In this document: positions 42,595-48,321 of the stretch, one piece after another | Position numbering within the stretch: position 1 is the first letter of the stretch | Layout: each line of letters opens with the position of its first letter | Source of the DNA: an uncultured Lachnospiraceae bacterium | GTDB lineage: Bacteria > Bacillota > Clostridia > Lachnospirales > Lachnospiraceae | Length of the DNA: 48,321 nt | Assembly (NCBI GenBank): GCA_947385785.1 | Contig: CANDMH010000002.1 | Coordinates: forward strand, 1 to 48,321 | Reading direction: 5' to 3' | Notes under the pieces: model-generated | What the model was told of the DNA's origin: nothing | Database searches by the model: none | Seen by the model: only the letters and a program-made list of their open reading frames with translations | Made by a program: the position numbers and the translations under genes

Positions 42595-42681
42595 CTTTTC
42601 GTTCCTCTTTTCTTATCCTTTTTATCTTATCCTTTTCTGAAATATTTCAAAAATATGTCCGCAATTCTGTACTGCTGAAAT

Positions 42682-42798
42682 TTACTGATTCCTTTTGCGG
42701 GCCTTTGCATCGGCAAACCTCTGAACCACATTGTCCACCCAGAAAGTAATGAAAAAATCAGCAATCTCCGCCATCCCGTTTACAATAAAATCAGACAT
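42682..42798 (-). CDS. Small protein, 38 residues, function unknown
   Basis: This short gene has ATG 42798 behind AGGAG (six-base gap) and TAA at 42682-42684. The product reads MSDFIVNGMAEIADFFITFW and then VDNVVQRFADAKARKRNQ. It has an aromatic, hydrophobic helix with a basic C-terminal end, which suggests a membrane-bound or amphipathic peptide. It stands between the 66-residue small gene and the DUF1015 gene on the same strand. I do not recognise it, but the binding site and composition are convincing. Confidence 0.6.
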   Translation of the reverse strand: MSDFIVNGMAEIADFFITFWVDNVVQRFADAKARKRNQ

Positions 42799-42828
42799 GC
42801 CAGTCTCCTTTCTATTTGTCATACATCT

Positions 42829-42878
42829 ATCGCCTTTATTTTCCGACAAACATATCGCCTTTGTTTTCCGGCAAACGA
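42829..42878. repeat. 25-base direct repeat between two small genes
   Basis: ATCGCCTTTATTTTCCGACA at 42829 recurs as ATCGCCTTTGTTTTCCGGCA at 42854; the full unit is 25 bases. It lies upstream of the 38-residue gene. Confidence 0.6.
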
Positions 42879-42904
42879 TTCCGAAATCCAGTCTCGATAT
42901 TCAT

Positions 42905-43105
42905 TTACTCTGCCAGCTCATACCATGGAATCCCCTTCCCGCGCAATTCGTCGGACAGAGCCTGAACAGCCTGCGCCAACCCGGTTTCATAGGGGTGGAA
43001 ATCCTTCAGCTCCCCGGTGGTATCCGGTTTGAAATCCGGTTTCCTTTCCGGGGATGTCCTTTCCGGGGACTTGTCCTCTTTCTTAAATCGGTCAAATATG
43101 CCCAT
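42905..43105 (-). CDS. Small hydrophilic protein, 66 residues, function unknown
   Basis: The product starts MGIFDRFKKED, has a charged and proline-rich middle with a short repeat (SPERTSPERKPDFKPD), and a C-terminal part (LAQAVQALSDELRGKGIPWY) likely to form a helix. The ATG at 43105 has a GAGGAGG binding site at the right distance; an ATG at 43111 is too close to it. It has no signal peptide. It is read divergently from the methyltransferase gene, and the two predicted promoters share their -35 bases. I do not recognise the family. Confidence 0.65.
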   Translation of the reverse strand: MGIFDRFKKEDKSPERTSPERKPDFKPDTTGELKDFHPYETGLAQAVQALSDELRGKGIPWYELAE

Positions 43106-43149
43106 CTTCATGCCTCCTCAGAAACAGAAAATCTTTTCCTTATCTATAC

Positions 43150-43178
43150 ATTTTATCAAAAATATCTGTACTTAACAA
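43150..43178 (-). promoter_or_regulatory. Predicted promoter of the 66-residue small gene
   Basis: On the minus strand, TTGTTA (43173-43178), 17 bases, and TAAAAT (43150-43155). The -35 box lies on top of that of the plus-strand promoter. Confidence 0.55.
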
Positions 43179-43200
43179 GCATCTGGTGATAAACTATATT
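43172..43200 (+). promoter_or_regulatory. Predicted promoter of the methyltransferase gene
   Basis: TTAACA (43172-43177), 17 bases, and TATATT (43195-43200). It overlaps the divergent promoter by six bases. Confidence 0.55.
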
Positions 43201-43239
43201 AGAAAATATTTTGCGTATAAAACAGAAGGGAGCCAAACC

Positions 43240-44079
43240 ATGGAATTCGAGAAGACATTTGACAATGCGGCGTTGGATTATGACGCAAGCCGCCCCGCCT
43301 ATCCGGAGGAACTGTACGCGGACATCTTCCGTTACAAAGCCGTCGATACCGACAGCCGCATACTGGAAATCGGCATGGGGACCGGAAAGGCCGCGGCTCC
43401 TTTCCTTGCCGCAGGATGCAGCTTTACCGGAATCGAGCCCGGGGGCAATCTGGCTGCCCTTGCCAACGAAAGGTTTGGTAAATTTGACAACTTTTCCTGC
43501 CTGAACCTGACTTTGCAGGATTATGACTGTCCGGAGGGCTCTTACGATTTGATTTATGCGGCCACGGCATTTCACTGGATTCCGGAAGAATACGGCTATA
43601 GAAGAGTTTTTGAGCTGTTAAAAAGCGGCGGTGCCTTCGCCAGATTCGCCTACCATGCAGGGCCGGACAGGGGCAGGGAAACGCTTGCAGAGCAGATTCA
43701 GGCGCTTTACGCAAAGTATATGCCCCCCAAAAACCGGGACAGACTGCCTTCGGAAACCAATTCGGAAGACAAAGCGGTCTGCCGGGAAACGAAACCCGCC
43801 GGGAAGCACCGGGGATTTTCGGAGCAGGATGCAGAGGCTCTCAGCGTCATTCCGTTAAAATACGGTTTTGTCCAGACCCGTTACAGCCTGTACCATGTGA
43901 CAAAAGACTTCACGGCGGAGGAGTATATGGCGTTGCTGCGGACCTATCCGGACCATATGGCCCTGGACGAAAACCGCCGGAAGCAGCTTTTTGAGGGAAT
44001 TCATTCCGCTATCCTGCAAAACGGCGGCACCGTCACCGTCTATTATACCATGGATTTGGAGTTAGCCCGGAAACCTTAA
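43240..44079 (+). CDS. Class I SAM-dependent methyltransferase
   Basis: This 279-residue cytoplasmic enzyme transfers a methyl group from S-adenosylmethionine to an unknown small molecule. Motif I is ILEIGMGTGKAAAPF (residues about 40-54). The acidic end of strand 2 is in FTGIEPGG, and YDLIYAATAFHWIPEE marks motif IV of the Methyltransf_11/25-like group. Start ATG 43240 follows AAGGGAG; the frame extends 18 residues upstream without a binding site. The C-terminal 100 residues form the cap typical of this subgroup (VTKDFTAEEYMALLRTYPDH). It is followed by a small helical gene on the same strand. Confidence 0.88.
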   Translation: MEFEKTFDNAALDYDASRPAYPEELYADIFRYKAVDTDSRILEIGMGTGKAAAPFLAAGCSFTGIEPGGNLAALANERFGKFDNFSCLNLTLQDYDCPEGSYDLIYAATAFHWIPEEYGYRRVFELLKSGGAFARFAYHAGPDRGRETLAEQIQALYAKYMPPKNRDRLPSETNSEDKAVCRETKPAGKHRGFSEQDAEALSVIPLKYGFVQTRYSLYHVTKDFTAEEYMALLRTYPDHMALDENRRKQLFEGIHSAILQNGGTVTVYYTMDLELARKP

Positions 44080-44152
44080 GCCTGAACCGCCGCCAGAAAC
44101 CTGCGAAAAAGAGAGCAGACTATCCCGAAAAATGAAAAGTGAGGTTAAAATT

Positions 44153-44437
44153 ATGACAGACGAAAACAGAAAAATATTGGAACGCATCAATGCCTATGCG
44201 GAGAATGTTCTGGGAGAAATTGACCCGCAGAAAATCCAGGTCTCCGTCCAGTTGGAAAAGCTCAGGCCCGTGATGGAGGAAATCGCCGCGGAGCAGGGCG
44301 CCACCCTGGAGGATGTGTTTATCCTGTACATGGATCTCCAGAGCGAAGCTTCCTGCGCCACGAACCAGAAGCTGAAGGACAGCCTGCAGGACATTAACGA
44401 CGGCTTTGACGGCGGTTCCCCGTTGCTGTTCCGCTAA
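44153..44437 (+). CDS. Small helical protein, 94 residues, function unknown
   Basis: The product starts MTDENRKILERINAYAENVL and is predominantly acidic and helical, with a segment LEKLRPVMEEIAAEQGATLE followed by DVFILYMDLQSEASC. It has no signal peptide or membrane segment. ATG 44153 follows GTGAGG at nine bases; an ATG at 44132 lacks a binding site. It lies 73 bases after the methyltransferase and ends before a good terminator, so the two probably share a transcript. I do not recognise a family. Confidence 0.65.
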   Translation: MTDENRKILERINAYAENVLGEIDPQKIQVSVQLEKLRPVMEEIAAEQGATLEDVFILYMDLQSEASCATNQKLKDSLQDINDGFDGGSPLLFR

Positions 44438-44472
44438 AAAATATTCCGAAATCTATTTAATGTGTTATATTT

Positions 44473-44516
44473 GCCGCTGCAGAAGAAATGCAATCCCTGC
44501 AACGGCAGTATTTTTT
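44473..44516 (+). terminator. Predicted intrinsic terminator, plus strand
   Basis: GCCG and TGCAG pair with CTGCA and CGGC (one unpaired base on each side) around a 14-base loop. AGTATTTTTTAT follows. It ends the methyltransferase transcript. Confidence 0.7.
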
Positions 44517-44566
44517 ATATGCCGATCTCGTTTTAAGGCTGTTGCCCGCGCAAACAGCAACCCCGC

Positions 44567-45286
44567 TTATCCCTGCTCCTTATCGGACAGTCCAAGCCAC
44601 TCTTTTACGGTTTCCACGGTATAGCCCACACCCTGGGCAACTTTTTCCACATCAAGCCCAAGACGGTAAAAACTCCGGGCATCTTCCTGCGCCTTTTTTA
44701 ACATGCCCTTCTGCTCGCCTTTCAACTCACCTCTCAATTCACCTCTCAATTCCCCCCTTAACTCGCCGTCCTGTTCTCCTAAACGCCTCTCTTCCATTCT
44801 GATTTCCTTAATCGCATTACACACGTCAACCACCTCACTGTCTTCTTCATACTTGATTCCAGAATTTGTGACCGCCTCAATCACGTCTGCCGCTCTGCGC
44901 TCCAATTCCCGAAACCTTTTTTCGTTTATCTCCAGTATCCTGCTTAAATTTTCACTGTCATCCGAATACTTGATAAAGAACATGACTTCCCGCAGACTGG
45001 ACTGAAATTTCACAATCTCCTCATCCGTCATCTGCGCCGGGGCAATCAGCCTTACATGGTAATTATCCATGCAGGCAAGCACCTCCGGGTCTTCCACATC
45101 CATCATTTCGAACAGGCTTAATGGCCCATCCCATTCCTCTGCCCCGAAAAAAATGGTCACCGTAACAGAAGGTATCAGCCTGTCCTCTTTCCAGAAACCG
45201 CTCAGGAATTCTCCCGTATTAGGCGTTTTTCTCTCCTCATACAGAAAAAGGAATCCGGCAGTCCGCCGAATCCCCTCACCGTAATT
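44567..45286 (-). pseudogene. Truncated Rpn/PD-(D/E)XK transposase-like gene
   Basis: Only the C-terminal part of a Rpn-family (recombination-promoting nuclease/putative transposase) protein is present. GEFLSGFWKEDRLIPSVTVT then IFFGAEEWDGPLSLFEMMD and SLREVMFFIKYSDDSENL match the second half of these proteins. The N-terminal nuclease half with its catalytic motif is missing. The frame opens at 45286 after a TGA and has no ATG there. The first possible start with family sequence is a GTG at 45160, which lacks a binding site. The tail holds the GELRGELRGELRGELKGEQ repeat and a final helix-turn-helix-like end (GLDVEKVAQGVGYTVETVKE). This is a decayed mobile-type gene. Confidence 0.75.
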
Positions 45287-45380
45287 TCATTATACTAAAA
45301 GAAAAATCACATTTCAAGCACATCATTTATTTATAGACTTGCCATATTCCACACTTTCCCGCAAAACCACGGTCCTCGCC

Positions 45381-45743
45381 TCAGTCCAATGCCTCCCCGA
45401 ATACCTTCAGCAGCTGTTCCTGGTAAAAGGGCTTGTCCACAAACCCCCTGGTGCCGATTTTCCGGGCCCTCTCAAAGGTGTCCTCATAAGCCAGGGAAGA
45501 AATCATCACAATTCTCGCGTCCGGATGTTCCTTCAGAATCATTTTGGCCGCGTCTATGCCGTCCATCCCCGGCATAATGATATCCATGGTCACCAGGTCC
45601 GGATTGACGGAATCATATTGCGCAACGGCGTCTTCCCCGCTGCGGCAGTACGCCGCCACCTCATAATCCGTTCCTGCCAGAGCATCCTGCAGCTGCACCC
45701 TGACCAGCCGGGAATCGTCTACTACCATGACTCTTTTTTTCAT
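45381..45743 (-). CDS. CheY-like single-domain response regulator
   Basis: This 120-residue receiver domain has no output domain. The acidic pair is in VMVVDDSRL, the phospho-acceptor Asp in LVTMDIIMPGMDG, the switch Ser in VMISSLAYED, and the conserved Lys in GFVDKPF. It starts directly after the stop of the CheX-like gene (TAA then ATG), with its AAGGGAG binding site inside that gene, so the two are coupled. It is the last gene of the signalling operon. Output could be through protein contact, as with CheY at a flagellar motor, but no motility gene is in the window. Confidence 0.92.
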   Translation of the reverse strand: MKKRVMVVDDSRLVRVQLQDALAGTDYEVAAYCRSGEDAVAQYDSVNPDLVTMDIIMPGMDGIDAAKMILKEHPDARIVMISSLAYEDTFERARKIGTRGFVDKPFYQEQLLKVFGEALD

Positions 45744-46247
45744 TTATATGCTCCCTTCTGTCAGCGTGCCCTCAGCCCCGTTCCCGTCCTCCGGGCACGG
45801 TACATGGTGAATCAGCTGCGCGCCCTCATTGTATTCGTTGGAATAAGTGAGGACGAACTGTATCTCACGCCCCTCCGGCTCGTAACGGCCATGATAAAAT
45901 ACCGGCGGGTTGAAATGCGCCGGAATCCGGGTGGCCTGAAACATGGCGGAGGCAATCCTGCCGCACAGGACATTGAGATATTCCTTGCCGAACTCCTCCA
46001 GGTCCTCCGGCTCAAGCAGCTCCTCATGAAAGGAATTGCGGGCCATGCGGTAAAGCAGGCTTGTGTCCGCGCAGAGGGTGAGGCTTGTATGGAAGCCCCT
46101 GTCAAAAGTGATATGCACCGTACAGAGATCCTCCCCCGGCGACTGTTCCCCCTGGTGCAGGCGCACGCCGGCGGTCCGCTCCGTGATATCCTGTACCGCC
46201 TGGTTTAAAATTTGTTCCAGTTCTTCCTGGGTCAGCGCACTGTTCAT
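45744..46247 (-). CDS. CheX-like phosphatase-domain protein
   Basis: This 167-residue protein resembles the CheX/CheC group that removes phosphate from CheY. The sequence EFGKEYLNVLCGRIASAMFQ contains the ExxN pattern (EYLN) of the CheX active site. The N-terminal helix (QEELEQILNQAVQDITERT) and the beta strands with THITF-like VHITFDRGFHTSLTLC fit the fold. The ATG follows AAGGACTGA inside the end of the upstream regulator gene, two bases after its stop. Its position between two receiver proteins suggests it dephosphorylates one of them. Its substrate is an inference. Confidence 0.75.
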   Translation of the reverse strand: MNSALTQEELEQILNQAVQDITERTAGVRLHQGEQSPGEDLCTVHITFDRGFHTSLTLCADTSLLYRMARNSFHEELLEPEDLEEFGKEYLNVLCGRIASAMFQATRIPAHFNPPVFYHGRYEPEGREIQFVLTYSNEYNEGAQLIHHVPCPEDGNGAEGTLTEGSI

Positions 46248-46250
46248 GGC

Positions 46251-46682
46251 TCAGTCCTTCCTGCCCCAGATAATCGGTTCCGGTGCCTGCTCACTGGGAT
46301 CCAGTGCCCGGCGGATTCTGTTCTGAAGGTTTTCGGCATGAAAAGGTTTCAGGATATAGTCGCAGATTCCCAGTCTGGCGCTTTCCAGGACAGAGTTCGT
46401 GTCCTCCATGCCGGTGAGCATGATTACAGGTATGTCTTCCCTGTCTTTCATGGCACGTATTTCCCGCAGAGTCTCAATGCCGTCCATGCCTGCCATGCGG
46501 ATATCCAACAGTATCAGATCCGGCTTCTCCTGCTCCAGGTATTTCAAAGCCCTGGAACCGGAATTCACGGTTATCACGTCATAATCCTTCCACAGGGCAT
46601 CCGATATCCTCGATAAGGTAATCGCCGCGTCGTCCACCGCCAAAATGCGCTTTTTAGAGTGTCCGCCTCTCATTTCATTCAT
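46251..46682 (-). CDS. Response regulator receiver protein
   Basis: This 143-residue receiver domain starts after a short basic tail (MNEMRGGHSKKR). The acidic pair is in ILAVDDAAITL, the phospho-acceptor in LILLDIRMAGMDG, the switch Thr in VIMLTGMED, and the Lys in DYILKPFHAENL. A short C-terminal extension (DPSEQAPEPIIWGRKD) contains no DNA-binding domain. ATG 46682 overlaps the kinase stop by four bases. It would take phosphate from the hybrid kinase's HPt domain or directly from its receiver. Confidence 0.92.
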   Translation of the reverse strand: MNEMRGGHSKKRILAVDDAAITLSRISDALWKDYDVITVNSGSRALKYLEQEKPDLILLDIRMAGMDGIETLREIRAMKDREDIPVIMLTGMEDTNSVLESARLGICDYILKPFHAENLQNRIRRALDPSEQAPEPIIWGRKD

Positions 46683-48321
46683 TTACGTAGTTCCTCCTTT
46701 TCCAGTCTGGCCAGAAGCTGACGCAGCAGCTCTTCGGCATTGTCATCCTCGTACAGCTTCAGCTGCGCCTGTATTTGCCCCAAATGGTTTTCCATATCCT
46801 CCGGCAGTTCATGGCGCAGAAGCTCCTCCACCATACCGGCGCACTCCCTTGACCGAAAATGCTCCAGTTTTTCCAGGGCCGCCTCTGCCTGCGCCTTCAG
46901 CTCCTGCACCGAGAGCGCGGGAAGCCTTGCAGTCCCTGTATCATTTTCCTGCCTTCTGTCCTTCAAAAACACTCCGATATTCCGGAGAAGAATCTCGTAT
47001 GCGTCCAACAATGCCGGGAATTCCCGGGTAATAAAGGAAACGTCCTCCTCTGCGGCGGCGTTCTCATGGCTCCTGGCCATGGCGGAGAGCTCCATGGCCC
47101 CGATATTGGCGGAAGCGCTCTTGAGCCCATGCACCTCGATGCGGTAGTCGGGAATATCGGAGGATTCCACAAGTTGGGATAACAGTTGTACCTTGCGGCT
47201 GCCGTCCATGTGGTAAAGCTCCAACAGATCCAGAAAATCCTCCTCATCGCCGGAAAAATACTGCATGGCGGCGTTCATATCGATGCCTTCTATCTGAATG
47301 GATTCCGGATCCAGTGCGGTTCCTTCCTCTTTGCCGCCTTCGGTCTGCCGGTACTTCTCCGGCACCCAGCGAAGCAGCAGCTGATTTAATTCCTTCCTGT
47401 CCAGGGGCTTGGCAATAAAATCCTGGAAACCGCACTCCAGGAAATGCTCCCGCATCCCCTCCATGGCATTGGCGGTGAGGGCGATTACCACAGGGGCCGT
47501 GCCGTTCTCCCCGCACTCCCTCCTGATAATCTCAGTGGCCTCGATGCCGTCCATCATGGGCATCATATGATCCATGAAAATAATGTCGTATCGGTTGTCC
47601 CGCACCAGTTCGATGGCCTCCGGCCCGCTCTCCGCCTCGGTCATGTCAAATTCATAGTTTTTGAGAAATCCCCTGGCGACCTTGCGGTTAATGACATTAT
47701 CGTCCACAATCAGCACCTTGATGCCCGGCGCGGTGAAGGATTCTCCTGCCCTCTGCTCTACCTGGGAAACCTCCGGCATCTCGGATACAGGGCTTCTGTC
47801 CCTTATCTTCTGGGAAACCGTAATAGTGACCACGGTGCCCCTGCCGTAATCGCTGTCCACCCGGATGCTGCCGCCCATCAGCTCCACCAGATGCTTCACG
47901 ATGGCCAGGCCCAGGCCGGTGCCCTCCGCGCTTCGGTTGCGCTTGGAGTCCACCTGGCGGAAATCCTCGAAAATCTTTCCCAAATCCTCCTTACGGATGC
48001 CGCAGCCGGTGTCCTCCACCCGGAAGGTGAGCAGTTCCTCCTCTTCCGTTTCCCCTGGCTCTCCCGTAACGGATATGCGGACATATCCCTTTTTCGTAAA
48101 TTTTATGGCGTTGCTGAGTATATTGATGAGAATCTGCTTGATTCTCCCCTGGTCGCCGTTATAACGGTAGGGTATGGAACCATCCAGTTCGTATTTCAAA
48201 ATCAGCCCGTGCTGAGAAGCGGCCATGTCCATCATGCCCACGATTTCATCCGTCACGGCTTTTATATACCTGAATCCGTGAGCCTCATTACATATAGTTT
48301 TCCAAACATCGCATATTTTCG
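46679..48321 (-). CDS. Hybrid sensor histidine kinase with receiver and HPt domains (5' part missing)
   Basis: The frame stays open to the window edge, so the sensor and the phospho-accepting histidine are not visible. The visible part starts near the end of the dimerisation region and has the ATPase N-box (QILINILSNAIKFT), G1 (VEDTGCGI) and G2 (GTGLGLAIVKHLVELMGG). A receiver domain follows (VLIVDDNVINRKVA, phospho-acceptor in IIFMDHMMPMMDG, Lys in DFIAKPLDRKEL). Near the end is an HPt domain with the motif HGLKSASANIGAMELS. A helical tail of about 90 residues (LSVQELKAQAEAALEKLEHF) closes it. It heads the operon with the regulator, CheX-like and CheY-like genes. Confidence 0.93.
   Translation of the reverse strand, partial: KICDVWKTICNEAHGFRYIKAVTDEIVGMMDMAASQHGLILKYELDGSIPYRYNGDQGRIKQILINILSNAIKFTKKGYVRISVTGEPGETEEEELLTFRVEDTGCGIRKEDLGKIFEDFRQVDSKRNRSAEGTGLGLAIVKHLVELMGGSIRVDSDYGRGTVVTITVSQKIRDRSPVSEMPEVSQVEQRAGESFTAPGIKVLIVDDNVINRKVARGFLKNYEFDMTEAESGPEAIELVRDNRYDIIFMDHMMPMMDGIEATEIIRRECGENGTAPVVIALTANAMEGMREHFLECGFQDFIAKPLDRKELNQLLLRWVPEKYRQTEGGKEEGTALDPESIQIEGIDMNAAMQYFSGDEEDFLDLLELYHMDGSRKVQLLSQLVESSDIPDYRIEVHGLKSASANIGAMELSAMARSHENAAAEEDVSFITREFPALLDAYEILLRNIGVFLKDRRQENDTGTARLPALSVQELKAQAEAALEKLEHFRSRECAGMVEELLRHELPEDMENHLGQIQAQLKLYEDDNAEELLRQLLARLEKEELRK

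Overview
The window is ordinary chromosomal DNA of a Bacillota bacterium, most probably a gut Lachnospiraceae (Eisenbergiella/Hungatella-like). The grounds are strong AGGAGG-type ribosome binding sites, TTGACA/TATAAT-type promoters, MalF/MalG-type sugar importers without their own ATPase, AAA/PD-(D/E)XK and Rpn-like genes typical of this family, and mid-50s GC. The genus is an inference. Almost all genes lie on the minus strand.

Layout. (1) 1-5,730: an unrecognised 52-residue gene, topB (topoisomerase III with a Gly/Pro/Asn-rich insert), asd and argH. They are separated by intergenic DNA full of hairpins and short repeats. (2) 5,731-8,271: a plus-strand ABC pair (SsuB/SsuC-like) with no binding protein, preceded by an unusual array of ACCGGG motifs about 21 bases apart. 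A hairpin-rich non-coding tract follows that contains a possible group II intron domain V relic. (3) 8,272-30,464: a 22-kb glycan-utilisation locus read right to left. In order it encodes a GH2 hydrolase, a 985-residue solute-binding protein with carbohydrate-binding-like domains, a permease pair, an NHL/TPR/Yip1-like membrane protein, a DUF5696-like anchored protein, a second permease pair (one member interrupted by an in-frame amber codon), a PL11-like rhamnogalacturonan lyase, a lipoprotein binding protein, an AraC-type DNA-binding protein and a GH51 arabinofuranosidase. (4) 30,465-35,773: a plus-strand AAA/PD-(D/E)XK gene with its own promoter and a repeat-bearing leader, then an AraC regulator and a second GH51 paralogue. 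(5) 36,022-44,437: tRNA-Thr(CGT), a hypothetical gene, an MscS channel, glgB with a repeat tail, a DUF1015 protein with a 13-copy hexapeptide insertion, two small genes, a methyltransferase and a small helical protein. (6) 44,567-48,321: a truncated Rpn-like gene, then a signalling operon of hybrid histidine kinase (cut by the window edge), response regulator, CheX-like phosphatase and CheY-like receiver.

How the genes fit together. The large locus looks like a Gram-positive system for the side chains and backbone of pectin (rhamnogalacturonan I, arabinan, galactan). Surface proteins would capture oligosaccharides, two permease pairs would import them using a shared ATPase encoded elsewhere, and cytoplasmic PL11, GH2 and GH51 enzymes would finish degradation under AraC-type control. 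The most unusual signals are the paired-transporter/NHL-Yip1/DUF5696 assembly, the amber codon in one permease, the periodic ACCGGG leader, the near-palindromic tandem repeat before argH, and in-frame minisatellites inside conserved enzymes. Substrates, regulators and repeat functions are inferences; no database search was possible.
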